A stretch of 64,000 bases of DNA from Isoetes taiwanensis (Eukaryota > Streptophyta > Lycopodiopsida > Isoetales > Isoetaceae): positions 248,001-312,000 of the forward strand of contig JAJEKV010000337.1 in NCBI GenBank assembly GCA_021234155.1. The letters run 5' to 3'. The position numbers and the translations under genes are program-made. Position 1 is the first letter of the stretch. Every line of letters starts with the position of its first letter. The notes under the pieces are model-generated. The model was not told the DNA's origin. It searched no databases and saw only the letters and a list, made by a program, of their open reading frames with translations. Shown one piece after another: positions 12,451 to 26,149 of the stretch.

Positions 12451-15400
12451 ATTTCAGAGCGCTGGATGGGGTGTCACAACATAGATTAAGTGCCAGTATT
12501 TTGGTAGCCTTTATTGCATCTTTCTTATGTATGTTGCAATAAATGCGATGGTATTAGGTACGTAGTTCAAGTGATTTTGATAACGGAACATAGCCGAAGA
12601 AGAGAATACATGATACCAATGACTTGTCTTCTATACTTATTGTATCTTTGTATAAGAGGCTAACTAGCCCCCTTCCCCTTCTTTCAAACAAAAAGAAGGA
12701 AAAACACTATTTTGCCACTTCACTTCAATGGCAAACGTAACAGTCATTGAATACATTTCACATTTTGTCGTAGTGCATCACTTTGATGGCAGCCCATTTG
12801 ATGGCTAACTAATTCATAATAGCAAAACATTGTTGACACCACTTGCTCATCACACAACTTAGCAATGGCTATTAGGCCACTTGTTGCTAATAAGTTGGAA
12901 TGCAGGCAAAACGTGTCACATCGTAACGTTACAAAATCCGTCGATTGTGAAGAAATCTTTGTAAGGAAAACTATTCCCACTCTTAAACAACGCATATATT
13001 CAAAGTTAGATTCTTTTATCAATGTTAGAGAATACACCATTGCCTCTTTGCCTTACATAGTTCATAACCTTATAACAATCAGCATCAATACTTGGGTAGG
13101 GTAGTGCCTTGATCTATTGGCACAAAAGAAGTGTTACACACTGCGTTCACTCGTAATTAGAGTTTCCAAATTGAAACAGAGTTATCATGCCAACATTATG
13201 GAAGTCATGAAAACTTGGACCATTGGATATCCAATGCCTTCTGAATCGTTGGATGAGCTTTGGATGAGAATGGTATATTAAAACTTATCGCTCATTCCTA
13301 CTTATCGCTCATTCCTCGCCATTGATCATTGTAATATTCCTTGTTTTATTCCTTGCAGCGCATTGTAGACCGTTCAATGAATCCGTGATGGGGTCAAACT
13401 GGCATTTCCACCTCACCATAAGATTTTTAAACCATTGGTAGAAGTCAACATACAAGTCAATAAGACACAAGCATGCAAAAAAGGGGACTTGAACCCCCTG
13501 CCATAAGAGGCAGACCCAAGTTCTTCACAAGCTCATGGCTCTATATGGCATTACACAGGATGGTTCAAATATGTGTAGCACATATTTGTGCATTCTTTTA
13601 AAACATAGACACGAATTCTGTGCACTAGATATTCCTACAAACTTAATAAGGAAGCATACATTCTTTTAATATATACACAAGTGCCTCTCAGTCACCAAAC
13701 CTATGGACCTTCATATACTTGTCTGCAAACGCCAGCAACAGCAGGTGCACACCATGCAGCCCCATGTCTGCACAACTTTGCAGTCATAGATTAACTGCAC
13801 AATGCAAATTTCAGAATCTCAATTGCACTTTTACCACAAATGCTAACGCTGAACTTAAGAGCATTTAACATGCAAAAACTTAGAACATCTGTGTACATGA
13901 AAAACTGCGGCCATGGTCCAAATCTGATCACAGATTGCATCCTAGGAGGATTTGAACCCACGCCAGAATAGGCGGCACCATATCCCTTGAAACCAATACG
14001 GAAATCTCAAGTTCTACATACACTTCGCTCGAATGTAGCCCAAACCTGCTGCAAGCAAAGAGGTTCATGAAAACCAGTCTAAGACATTTTTCCAACAAGC
14101 ATAAAAGAGTGTGATATTCATAGATTATCATGCCTGAGCCCATGCGTCTTACTTCTCATGACTGCCAGCACTCTGGAAACAATTCACTTGGTGAGAAATA
14201 TCATAAGCTCTACATTTTATCTGCCAATAAAGAAATCCTTACTACATATGTTTAGCTCCAACCTCCTTCAAGCCCTTCCAACTCAGAGAAAAGGACTTAC
14301 AAACACCTCTCTGTTCGCCCAAAGACAAAGATTGAATCCAATCAAATCCACACTGAGCTTCAAATGTTAAAAAATCAAATCAGAAGGGAAAGAAAAAACT
14401 GGGAAATTGCTCAGAACGCTAGAATTCCGTTGAGGGCAAGAAGTATGAATTATCTGCAGAACCCTGTTGCTATCCTGCCGCCCCAATCGCAGAACCTTGT
14501 CGCCAGCATCAATCGCAACACCCTGTTGCTGTCGTGCCGCCCCTATTTCTTGCTCTACAGTTAACCTAAATTAGAAAACCTAAAATAGAAATACCTCATC
14601 CATTGTTACCTAAATACAAATGTCTAAATATCAAGATGCCACGTTATGCTCTTTTAGCATGTCCAAGCGACTTTGATGAGGGCAGCTTCTGGGTCAAACC
14701 ATCCCATCCACCATCAGCATCATACGACATTATCTACAAATACACCTCCATAACCATTTACAATCTTATGTAATAGCATACGCTTTTCACAATTTTGAGA
14801 CCTTATAGCTTGATATCTTATGGCTTAGGATTTTTCTTTCCAAAGCATGGCAATTGAATTGCAAAGCATGGGCAATTGGACACAACATTGTTAACACTAG
14901 AGTTGTTACTGGAACTATTCTGGGTTCATCCACCAGAATTGGTCCAGCATACCCTCTGCCACTTAAACCCAGGTATCTAACAAGAGAAATTTCTATTTCA
15001 CAAGATACTACCACTTTTGGAATCTTCACTCGATTCTTTATGGTCATGGAGAATTTCATGACCAATAGATTTACTGATATGTTGTGGTGATTGCCCAAAC
15101 CTCATTGAATTCAGCAGTTTTTACGCCAGGCCAGAACTGCATTCTTCAAACTTTCTAGCATAAAAGGGTCCAAACGTTTCTAAAATTGAAAGTAATTGAC
15201 GTTTTATGATAAAACATATTGATTTGCATGTTTTCATGTTCCGTTGCTATTAGATGGCATTATATGAAGTCGTCAAACCATTTTTAGCTCAAAAAAGTTG
15301 TTTGAGGTTGTGAATTGTTTCTCCTTTACTATAACAAGTTTTGACGTAAGATTTGCGACCATAAGTTGTCAACTCTAAGAGCTATAGTCTAATAATTTTT

Positions 15401-17860
15401 TGAAGTGTCTATAAGTCATGTTGATCTCAATTTTCACTAAAGAAGATTCGATGCAGAATCCAGGACAAAAATAGAACTAACGTGGTTTAACTAAACTCAT
15501 ATATAAGCTTTCTAAGGGCAATAAATAATGCACTCCATTCATTCCACTTATACATTCATAATAAAGTTTATGAACTTAAATATGGTGAATAACCATGTAT
15601 TCTTTACATTTAGAAGTGGTTGCCACTACACAAAATTAGAGTTTAGCTAAGGTAATAATACAAAAAACTCATCTTTTATGGTAGGCAATATTTTTTATGA
15701 ATGTCACCCTTCCTTAGCAACATAGATCTTGAATTTTATGTTAAAGTAACATATTATGTACAAGATTTGATTTAAAATAGACATGGACCATTTCTGGTTT
15801 GTACTTAGGCTTGCCATATTTTAAAGCAAGATAGCATTCTTTTTCAACTCATGATTGACGAAACATCTAATAGAAGTTTAAAATATAGTTTGTATCGTCT
15901 TAGTGCAAAACACACGATGAAATCTTTTTATTTTTTACTATCATAAACTTAGTACACGTGTTTGCTGCTTAAGAGTTCCTACTTTAGGTATAATAATAGT
16001 AACTTTAGCTTGTCTTTCATGATGGACTATAATTTTTATGGGTTCAAGCTTCATTGGCAACATAGATCTCCAATTTGATGTTAAAAATAACATACTACTA
16101 TACGTAAGATTTGAATATAAATGGGCATGGACCATTATGGTCCACAATTAACGAATTGGGTATAGAATTAAATCTCTCTAATTATGATTACCAATTTTAT
16201 TTATTGTTCATTTGTCACTTATACAATGATATGGTGATTTTCTACCTTCTCTAACATAATTTTTGGAAGGATGAGTGGAGATTCATATAGGTTCAGTTTG
16301 CTTGTGCTTCAACTTTACCATTAAATAATGCAATTCTAGCAACCAACTAATTAAGATGAGGATGTTCTGGCTTCTTGAATGATCATAAGCCATGTGGACC
16401 AGCAATGGATGGAAGGAAGGAAGGAAGGAAGGAAGGAAGGAATGAAGGAAGGAAGGAAATTTTAACGTCCACGGAACCCAATCGGGTTATGGGAAACGAA
16501 CATACTTGATCTATCTTTATTTTTCATAGTTCTAGCTTTTTATATTTGTTTTTCATTCTTTTGCATTGCTTCCACAACTTGAGAAGATAAAAAATACAAG
16601 TTTCGAACCATTCAATACATAGATTTATGAAATCCATGGAACGCGTACTCTAACAGATAACTTGGAATGAACACTAGAAAGTTTATGCTAAACCTCAAGA
16701 TCAGGAGCATTGATTATTTTTAATGAATAGAGTAGCTCATGAGGTGCTTATATCCCGCAATTGAAACTGAAATTGATTAACATGAGGGAGTTCTTAATTT
16801 TAAAAAGAAGGTGGACCGGTAATGGTCTCAGGTAATACGAACCTTTCTTGATTTCTTGAAAACAAATGCTATGCTTTTTTTACGTGTTTGTTTTTGGGGT
16901 GATTCCATATCGTGGTAACCTTTCATAATGTGATTTTTTTGAGGATGACTTTGAATCATTTTACTCCTATATAGACATAAGTTATCATTAATCAAGGGGG
17001 TGGATTGTGTATAGTGAGACTTACACAGTACTTCCCTTTCCAAAGCATTTGTCTTTCTTAAGGATTTTACAAACATTAGATTTAAACATTAGATTCAAAA
17101 ACTTGTTGGGTTGAAATTCATTATCACACTCCCTGCTTAACAGTTTATCGTGTGTAGGTATTAAGAATCAAAGATTAAAGCTTTGATTTCAAAACTTCGC
17201 AAAAAAATTCCAGAAGGGGGTTTTCACTGGATGAATGCCTTTCGGCACAATGCAAGCTACTGCAGTAAGCGATTTTTTTGCACAAATGAATCAAGTGAAA
17301 TTGATAAAAACTCTTTCTTAAGCCAAGCCACGGTATTCCATTTCCTGCAGACCGCGGTATTCTATTTCTACCGAGGTATGGAGCTTCGGGGCTTCTTTCC
17401 AAGATATGGATTTGGCTCCTTTCTCTTCAACGGCCCTACATCAAGTTTTTATCTATCTTCTTCAAAATTTCCTTCTCCCTTCTAGCCGAAACTGTATGCA
17501 CTTTTGTAGTCTGACGATTCACAAAATTTCAAAGAAAGCTGAGCTCGGCAACACGACTAGAGTTGTTGCCCCTTCTTCTCCAGAGGCAAAGAAGGACAAA
17601 GAACAGAAAAAGACGTGTCTTTTTTAGTCTTTAGTTTCCATCTCTAATCTCTACCAGGTGTCACTACTAGAGCTGCCTAAAAAATATTACCTCTCAAACA
17701 AAAAATAAGACTGCATAATATATGTAAGAATCACATTCTAAAAGTAGTGCAAAATTAGATGTAGTAGTTGGAATTACCAATTAATGTAAAAAACTATGGT
17801 GAAAATTAGTGGTGACTTTAAAGATTCAAATAAACTGACATACTGACATAAACTGATATA
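12451..17860. other. Intergenic AT-rich DNA with relics
   Basis: No gene recognised. B-box-like tRNA motifs in the minus sense lie at 13485-13495 (GGACTTGAACC) and 13948-13958 (GGATTTGAACC). At 14457-14545 a 24-bp phrase (ACCCTGTTGCT.TC.TGCCGCCCC) occurs twice. Blocks at about 15715-15800 and 16055-16150 (AACATAGATCT..GGACCAT) are diverged copies of each other. Open frames at 14787-15098 and 17183-17627 overlap on both strands or lack any known motif. Confidence 0.55.
16407..16459 (+). repeat. (GGAA)n microsatellite
   Basis: About twelve GGAA units with a single interruption (AATGAA). Confidence 0.95.
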
Positions 17861-17864
17861 TTAA

Positions 17865-17967
17865 ACTACTAAAAAACATAGTTAAGAAGCATGTGTCAAA
17901 AACCATATCACATTAGACTACTAAAAAACATAGTTAAGAAGCATGTGTCAAAAACCATATCACACTT
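17865..17967 (+). repeat. 52-bp tandem duplication
   Basis: The block beginning ACTACTAAAAAACATAG occurs twice head to tail (17865-17916 and 17917-17967) with almost no differences, so the duplication is recent. It lies in otherwise featureless AT-rich DNA. Confidence 0.93.
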
Positions 17968-19614
17968 GCAAAATCAAACATGGTTTTTATACTAGCATAG
18001 AAAAACTCGGGAGCATTAAAACTATGTCAAAAAAGAATATATGATTAATGGCAAGTAGCATGTAAAATCATCTTAAATTATAATATTGACAATGCACACC
18101 TAAAAACCACCCTTTAAACTAGTAATAGCTTTAAAAAACTAGTGAAAGATATAAAATTAGTATAAGAACTATTGTAATTGAAAAAATAAAAGAAAATCAA
18201 AACCTCATCATCAAGGCTAATGGACATTTTTCTTAGATAAAGCAAGTTGTCTAATACCTATATTCAAAATTTTGGGTCAAAATTCATTTTCCTACAAAAG
18301 TTAGAGATTTGATTTGGGAACAGCTTTCTGAAAACCAGTATTGGTTCACAGAAGACAAGCAGCAGTTTTGACCCTGTCATGTTCAAACAACCCTATCTCC
18401 CTTATCAGACTTCGGATTGAGGTGCAGTTTTTTGTCTTACTCTCTAACTCGTGTAGAAAAATAAAAAATAATGAAAAAAATCATAAAAATTGTCTTGCCG
18501 AGACAGTTTTACTTTATCTAAACATGTAGCGAAACAGACTTGACCCCCTTGGGTTTACCTAAGTGTAACTCTCATGAATGGGGACCAATAGATTTTTAGG
18601 TATTTTTCCCATGCAACATGACTGCCATATATTAATATATAAGAAGGGTTTGACTGATTATTGAACCCCTGATTTTATGTGAATTTTAACGCGAACAGTG
18701 CAAATGCACCTTTTCTGGTACATCATGTGACGACTCTAGTGTTAAGCATGTTGTGCATTTTTTTATTTGCATTGTTTGTTTGATAGCAGCACACAATGCT
18801 TGTGTTGTTTCTTTCTTTGTCTAGTGTTGGACAAGGCATCTTAATTTACCCACACCTTTATCAATTTTCTAGATTTCTCTTCCGATATTTTCCACATGTT
18901 TGTGCTTCCACTACATGTTTTTTCTCCGTGGACGTTAAAAAACTATTCTATCAATCAATCAATCTTGTTAATTTGGGATTTTCTGGCATGGAGGAAAATA
19001 TTTTTGTTTTTTTTTTTAGGACAATTTCCTAAGATTGTTGAGGTTGTGGTGGCCGGAAAATATTTCAGTGCTTCCAAAAATTGGGATCATTTTGATTTGC
19101 ATTATTTCCAATGGGGATTTTTTGGTTTCGTGGGCAGCCTTATTCGTCTTGCTCCATGATTGCACATTTGCAAGGTGTCAAAAGATTCCAGATTTGCCAT
19201 GCGATTTCAAGCATTCATAGATTTTAGTGCTGATTCTCTGCAGATCACACATGAGGGCTGTATGTAGGTTTTGTTTCTGTATGCTTTACCCGATTTTAAT
19301 CTTACAATTTGTTTTTGTTCTTCCTTTTTTGTGCCTTATATTCTGCTATCATTTTGTTCTTACTCTTCAGTGCTGTATATTTCGTGGTTGCAGGCATCAA
19401 ATCGAACCGTTTCTTTTCTAGATTTGCAAAGGCTTGGAGGCCGCAAGGATAAACAGAGTAGGGAGTGCTGCTTAGAGTTATCCAAGATTTAGGGCTCTGA
19501 TGGATGGCTACAACCGCAAAGAACAGGCAAACTAGCAAGTCAAGCATTTTTATTTACATAAGAAACAACTAAGAAGTTGGAGGCTTGCCTTGGTGCAGGC
19601 TTTCCTTGGTGCCC

Positions 19615-21745
19615 GGCTATGGCGGATGCAATTAACGGTATCTTCGATGGTAGCAGGGATTATGTTTCCAGATGGTAGAGCATGAATCAAGATTTTATCT
19701 ATAGCCATTATTCCTATGGTGAGTATACTCTTTTTTTTTTTGTTCTTTTGTATGTGTATATTTGTGTGACGATTGTGGACGATAGAGTAGAAGAAAAAGC
19801 TTGGAAAAACCTATTGTAATTGCTACAAAGTATTGCCTTCTATTTCTAGCAGCTTGGAGTCAGGAGTTGCTGGAAGTCTGGTTTTTGTCTCATTGTCATC
19901 ATGCCCCATTGGTTTTTGTGTGAATATTTTTGCGTAAAGGCTGGTTGTAGCTTTGTGATTGGGATTTTGAAGGCCCAGGTTTTGGTCTTCTCTGGATTTG
20001 AAGTCGGAAGTGTTTTGAAAATGCAGCTTTTACAAGGCACAAGAAGCTGCAGTTTGAATCCCCACGACTAACTCTGGTCTTTCTTATCTCCATTGGACAA
20101 TCATGTCAGTTCAATACTGCATCGTGTGCTGCAGCCATTTACGTGATCCAACCATTTTGTTTCTCATGATTCAGCTCAGGGTTCGAGCAGTCTCGAGGTG
20201 ATTATTTAGCTTGACGGATTCTATGGAACTTGATTGTTTTCTGAAAAGTTAAAAGCTTCCACATGTATATACAAACCATTAGTTGATTTCTTGATTATGT
20301 CACTAGCATTATTTATCCTTTTAGTTGCTTTGTTGATTATGGCACTAGAATTATTATCCTTTATTATTTTGTGGACCAAAATTGAGAAGAAAAGTGATGG
20401 CTCCTTTGTGAAGGCATTGTTCACTACATGGTTTTATGATAGTGGAAGGAACGATACTCGGTTTATTGCAATACGGCATCTTGAAAGCCGAAGGAGGGCA
20501 CAAGGAGAGCGATTTCGTGTAAGCTGTGTCAGCTTTCCTTATTTTTGAATGTGATGTTCTGTTTTGTTTTTGTTGATTTATGAAACCTCGGTGATAATAG
20601 ACCAGTTTGTTGGTTTCTTTTGTTGAGCGTTTGTTATGACTTGGCTTAATTCTATGTTTGGGATGCTCATCCTTACCATTTTATTTACCAGTGTGTGATT
20701 TGATGCCTATAACCAATTTATTTTGCTGGTATATTTTGACTCGACTGAAACAGTTTAACACTTGACTTATCCTTGGGATATTCATCCTTGGTTTCATTGC
20801 TTCAATTTGTGATTCTAAGGATGTTAGTTGACTCATTTGTTGATGATTTAAATTCTTCTTTATTTTAGGTTTTGAACAATACTTCTGTGATTTTTATAAG
20901 CATTCTCTATTTTGGGAACCCGTTCTAGAGATGAGAAGCAAGAGCAAACTGAGGAGAGAGGAGGAAAAGAGTCCTCCAAGGCTGTGATCAGGGGTTTTTC
21001 AGTGGAAGTCCTTGCTCATGCATGGAACATAGGAAGAGAGACTGTGGAGAGGTTGTTACAGGGTCAACAAGAGGAAGGAATTATGCTACTATCTAAGGGA
21101 GAGAGGAGGCGGGAACTGGCCTCTTCAGGGGCTGGCCCAATTGCAAGTGCTTCGCTTAGGTTGTCAGATCGTAGCGATGCATATCCGAATCAAGCGAAGT
21201 TAGCCGAGGAGGAGATTTCAGAACCGAGTAGTGAAGAATCCATTCGGCTCATGTTGGGCTTGGAGGCTATTGTGTGAAGCTTGAGAAGGTAAAATTTGGG
21301 TTTTAGTATTTTGTTGTTTTTAATTTTTTAGTAGGACTTATGGCTGTTTTGATGATGCAGGGTGCCATGATTGCTCCAAATTATTTTCACAGTAGTCATC
21401 TACGTGACTAGAAGTACTGAAAAGCTTGAAATAATGAGGAACAATGGCTAGAGAGCCCCAGAAAGGGAGATAAGATCCGAGAGCTGGCGCGTCATTCCTA
21501 GGTCATTTCCCCTCCTGTGAAGCTTGCAGGGCCCCGCTGCTTGAGTATATTTCGGTTGTCAATTCTCACAGGTACTTGGCAGTTGGTTTGCAATTTGGAT
21601 GCTTTAAATCTGGATGGAAAATTTGACACAAAAGTTATGAATGATTAACCTACTTGCAGATCATTTAAAAGCAATGCAGCGTGATGCTTCTGAATGGCCA
21701 AATATTTATGCTGGTGACCATCTCAGGCCGTGTTCAAAAGGTATT
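19615..21745 (+). pseudogene. Broken glutelin type-D 1 / 11S globulin-like cupin gene
   Basis: A decayed copy of the plant two-cupin (RmlC-like) family of Arabidopsis At1g07750/At2g28680. In order: FDGSRDYVSRW near 19640-19675 fits the N-terminal GGSYFAW block. TTWFYDSGRNDTRFIAI at about 20425-20470 fits the end of the first cupin and is followed by a good GTAAGC donor at 20520. At 20990-21080 IRGFSVEVLAHAWNIGRET fits the conserved GFS.E...AWD helix. VKLEK ends at about 21288, then an intron, then GAMIAPNYF from 21361. YVTRSTEKLEIMRNNG follows at 21401-21450, then VIPRSFPLL. The frame changes between AIV and VKLEK, and there are in-frame stops after RNNG and after PLL. Introns are kept, so this is a DNA-level duplicate, not a retrocopy. 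Family members are cytosolic or seed/spore-related bicupins with no settled enzymatic role. Confidence 0.72.
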
Positions 21746-22650
21746 CATTTGTAGTCCTACAATCTATTCATGAGCATGTTCAATTCATATCGCACTATAT
21801 ATTTATTATACGATTTGTTGTTTTGAACTAGCACTATCACAAGACTCCAGGAGCAATGCATATGTACATCACTCATACAAAAGTTGCATCTTAAGCTAGA
21901 TGTTCAGGGGCCAGGAGTTGAAAAATGTAAGTTCTATCAAAATGTGAGCAGTAGAGTTTTGTTACTTGCTAATTTTAATGTGTCTATATATTGTAGATCC
22001 AACTCCAAAATGGTACAATATCTTTTGCAGCCCCATTTGAGGTCTTTTTGCGAGAAGATCTCAACCAATTTTTAAATGCCTTTATTTAATGGCATATAGA
22101 TATGCCTTCTTTCCCATGGATCTAGGTATTCTTACTCTGCACCTTATTATTTTCTTTATTTTCAAGATTCTGCATAATATAAGTTAGTCCATTGATCCAC
22201 TAACTTATACAGTTTATATATGTAGTGTATTTATCAAGCAGCTTGGTTATTATTAATATGAGCATGCCTTTCAACCAGAATGCATATGGGATGTGTGGAT
22301 GAGCATGTGGGGAAGAAGGAATTTTTGCAACACAATGAAGTGGAGCATGTTTGCCAGATGAGTTGCCCTTGGAATGAATTTGCGAGGACTTATCAAACGC
22401 ATGTGCTCAAACTGTTGTAATGCAGAGGAATTCTGACCCGCATGTTCTATGTGTAAGAGACACATCTTCAACAAGCAAATTGGTCCCGATAATAATTATG
22501 AAAATTGTACCAGCATTTATGTACACGTAAGCAAATTCAGACTGACCTTTGTGCTGAATATCTACGTCGAATTTTCAATTCGTATCAAACATCCATTTCA
22601 TCAGCATATATATATTAGAGACCCAAGTGTTTGCAAACGTAATGCTTTAA
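21746..22650. other. No gene recognised
   Basis: AT-rich DNA with short chance frames. The ORF reaching the duplicated block at 22651 shows no family motif. Confidence 0.5.
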
Positions 22651-23399
22651 TTCTTCTATTTAATGGAGTCTCTTCAATTTATAAAGTAATCTCTAAAGAT
22701 TTGGATAGGAAAAAATATGATGACTACGATGCTCTTTTTCGATGGTTAGATGCATTCTTCTAGCACATTCTTTGCCTTTGCTAGATTTAACTTACTCTTT
22801 GGCTTGAACGTACACTTCGGCATGGTCATACATCCTCTTAGCCAAATCTCTTCTAATTACTATGCAGTTGTATTTGATAGAAAAAGCACAATTTAGCATG
22901 ATTAGATTGGCTTACATCCATCATGAGGTAGTGGGATCTACATTGAATGTGTGCATGTCAATAGGTTTATTCTTCTATTTAATGGAGTCTCTGCAATTTA
23001 TAAAATAATCTCTAAAGACTTGGATAGGAAAAAAGATGATGACTACGATGCTCTTTTTCGATGGTTAGACACATTCTTCTAGCACATTCTTTGCCTTCAC
23101 AAAAAATGGGGAGAAAAAATGGGGAGAAAAAACAAGGACTACGATGCTCTTTGATGGTGCATTCTTCTAGCACATTCTTTGCCTTTGCTAGATCTAACTT
23201 ACTCTTTGGCATGAACGTACACTTTGGCATGGTCATACATCATCTTAGCGAAATTAGATATGCTCTTCTAATTGTAAGATGAAAGCCAAGCTATGCAGTT
23301 GTGTTTGATAGAAAAAGCACAATTTAGCATGATTAGATTGGCTTACATCCATCCATGAGGTAGTGGGATCTACATTGAATGTGTGCATGTCAATAGGTT
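22651..23399 (+). repeat. Tandem duplication of a 0.32-0.43-kb block
   Basis: Copy 1 (22651-22969) and copy 2 (22970-23399) both start TTCTTCTATTTAATGGAGTCTCT and end GTGCATGTCAATAGGTT. Copy 2 is longer because a section around GACTACGATGCTCTTT..CACATTCTTTGCCTT is itself repeated (about 23040-23180), with ATGGGGAGAAAAA doubled between the two parts. The short frames inside it are by-products of the repeat. Confidence 0.92.
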
Positions 23400-23480
23400 C
23401 AACCCATCTGAGACCAAACTAACCCACTTGAGACCAAACTAAGACGTGCGACCCACTTGAGACCAAAATAAGACGTGCTA
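23400..23480 (+). repeat. Short tandem repeat, ACCCACTTGAGACCAAA type
   Basis: Three imperfect units of about 20-30 bp, each with CCCA(C/T)(T/C)TGAGACCAAA; the last two continue into TAAGACGTGC. Confidence 0.85.
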
Positions 23481-25098
23481 TGAGATTCACACAAAACACC
23501 AACATTGCTCATTGGGTCCTTATCCCAACCACTTCACATTTGAATGTGTGTCTGTAAATTTTCAATTACCCTTATGTGAAAATGGTAACTCAAATCTTTT
23601 GTGATATTCTAGAGAATTTAAATGTAATGTGAGAACGGCAACTCAAATCCTTTGCTTTCTTATATAGGTATTCCTCATAAGCAGGTTTGCTTTGCATCGT
23701 AATAATAAATGATCAGCTCCTTCTTGTGTTTGAAATGGATATTTTGGATGTAATAGCATCAAAGCATCACTAATATATAAAGATACAAGGTCAAAACTAC
23801 ATTTCTAAGAAGTAGAGGACCACTCTTACATTGAAGCCAATATAAACACCCTCGCCACTAAACTGCTTGGTATTGCAAAAGTAGAAATGTATGTATATTG
23901 TATACATAACATTCAGGTTGCAATTGTGTGGCAAATGGTTTATTGGAGAAGCGCCACATGATCCAATACACATGTCATGAACATTAGGTCATATTCACAT
24001 GTCATGAACATCTAGAAAGACCTATAGAGATGGGACATGCGTTTGTTCATAATAGATGCATGTCTTTTTGTGATTAACATGCATTTGCTGCATTCGTTCA
24101 TGATCCATGCACATGTTCTTTAATCACCTCTCACAATATTTTGAGATAACTCTTTTAGATTTGACAAGCAATCCACAACCTAATGAATAGCGATTTGACA
24201 ACCAGGCCACAACTTAACGAATAGCTTCAAATAAACTATTGGTACTAAGACTTAGATTTCTAGATACAATTCCTTTAGATTTGGAAAGCTGGCCACAACT
24301 TCATGAGTATTTCAGGTAAACTATTGGCGCCAGGGCTTAATATAATAAGAAAAATGGGCAATCAAATGAATAAGCAAAATGAATTCCTTTTTAGCATCCA
24401 AAGATTTCAAAGATTTAGGGTTGATTAAGAAAAGAAATAAAAATACATTTAGAGCCAAATGTGTAATTCTACATGCACATCACAAAATAGAAAAATCACA
24501 ACAATATCAACATAGCAGAGATTTACCATACTGCAAATCCAGTACCAAATGTGAGTATTTCAGTGCACACGATATGCATTGGCTTCCTTCCCTTAGGTTG
24601 CTTTGTTAATATGGAAGAACCTAAAATAGACTAGATATTTTTCAGGGTAGACATGATGTCTAAATTATATGACATCTAAATTACATATTCTTTGTTGGAC
24701 ATTGTTCGTCATTTTGTGAACCAATAAAAACTACACAATATTCTAGACCAATATGCTTTGCAATTGGCATTGTTGGAGGCATATATAAATGATTGTCATA
24801 TGGGGCAACTCAATACAGCTGACACCAACATTTTTGCCATGTACATTGAATCTACATCTACAGCCTCATAATTCCTTGCAATGAAACCATACTTATGCAC
24901 GACAACCTTATCATTCCTTGCAATGAAATCGTACCTCCAGACCAACATTATGATTCATATTATTGCACAGACCTTTCAACAGTTGTAAATCTAACATTTA
25001 ACTTGGACAATAACTTAAAAGGAGCACCATTGACAACTCTACATTGTTCCTAAAGCCAACATCTTATTCATATAATTCTACAATTAATTTGTAGTTAC
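23481..25098. other. AT-rich DNA, possible body of a Helitron
   Basis: No coding motif. Two local duplications: TCACATGTCATGAACAT at about 23965-24012, and a diverged 100-bp pair built around CCACAACTT.A..A(A/G)TA at about 24160-24310. The stretch lies directly upstream of a Helitron-type 3' terminus and may be a non-autonomous element, but I could not find a convincing 5'-TC end. Confidence 0.4.
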
Positions 25099-25126
25099 GC
25101 CCGGCAACGCCGAGCACCATAACTAG
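25099..25126 (+). mobile_element. Helitron-type 3' terminus
   Basis: A hairpin at 25099-25115 (GCCCGGC, loop AAC, GCCGAGC; seven pairs with one mismatch) is followed after seven bases by CTAG (25123-25126) and then T. A short GC-rich hairpin about ten bases before CTRR, with insertion before T, is the signature of the 3' end of plant Helitrons. The surroundings are AT-rich, so this GC-rich hairpin stands out. No Rep-helicase is present, so it would be a non-autonomous copy. Confidence 0.6.
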
Positions 25127-25348
25127 TTCTATTCTATTCTACTACTTATTATTTTTCTAGCTCTTCGATTCTTTTGTCTATGTTGATTTTGTCTATGCTT
25201 TTTTCTTGCCTTCTTTGATTAGCACGTGTAGGACTGTTATTTTTTGGCACCTTTCAATGGTGTGTTAAGTGCAATGTCGATTTTGTCTATGATTTTTTCT
25301 TACCACATGTAGGACTGTTACTTTTTAGCACTTCTTAACAGTTTGTAT

Positions 25349-25466
25349 AGGGGAATGGAGGTTGGGACTCCATTCTGCTTTGTGTGCGGTCATGCGATCG
25401 GGCGTTAGTCGAACTGGGAGTGGTCTGCCAGAAAACGGGGAATGGAGGACCAATCTCCATTCCCCT
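25349..25466. repeat. Inverted repeat, 17-bp arms
   Basis: AGGGGAATGGAGGTTGG at 25349-25365 pairs with CCAATCTCCATTCCCCT at 25450-25466 (16 of 17 pairs), with 84 bp between. A related phrase (CCATTC.GCTTTGT) recurs near 25820. It may be a small foldback transposon; no target duplication was identified. Confidence 0.7.
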
Positions 25467-26149
25467 AAAAAATAGAAATCTCTCGCCGTTTTAACAAATG
25501 ACAAATCCAATGCTCTGCCTCTTGCGCAAGGAACAGATGAGATCCGATGCTTCTGCCTCTTGCTGCTTGCAAAGAACAGATCAAACTTCTATTCCAACCT
25601 CGCTGCGAGCTATTTTTGCATCGAAAAGCGTAACCAAAGAACTCAAAGCGAGCCAAGAAGTTTTAGCGATAATAACTTTCGAAGCGAGTGGCGTCCGAAA
25701 AATCTGCCTGCGTCTGGTAACCCTAGAGCAGAGTCGTAGTCGCATCGCAGCACCATTACCCTAAAGAAACCCTAAACGAAACCTAAGCAATCAGTCACGC
25801 AGAATAGGGTCACCCAACTTCCATTCCGCTTTGTAGGCAATTGCCACGTGGCGTCACACTATTGCACCCCAGCAAAAAATAGCAACCCTATTTGCAATGT
25901 AGATAGGCTACGTTCCCATGAGCCTAACCGAACTTCGAAATTCAAAGGTGTCAACCGCAACTTTCAGAAATCCTCGCCATTTCTGAAAACTCAAAGTCAA
26001 CTTTAGCATTCACTTTGGCAATAATTTGAAGTCAGGCGACAGCCGGGAACGTACCCATACTTCTGCATTCCCTTAAAGACCAACTATAAAGTTAGTGATA
26101 CCAATTAAAACTAGTGAGACAATAAATAGATAAACGTTGACAAAGAACT

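Noticed and set aside
20221-20424. Minus-strand ORF opposite the cupin exon
   Set aside because: It is antisense to an exon of the cupin pseudogene and has no motif.
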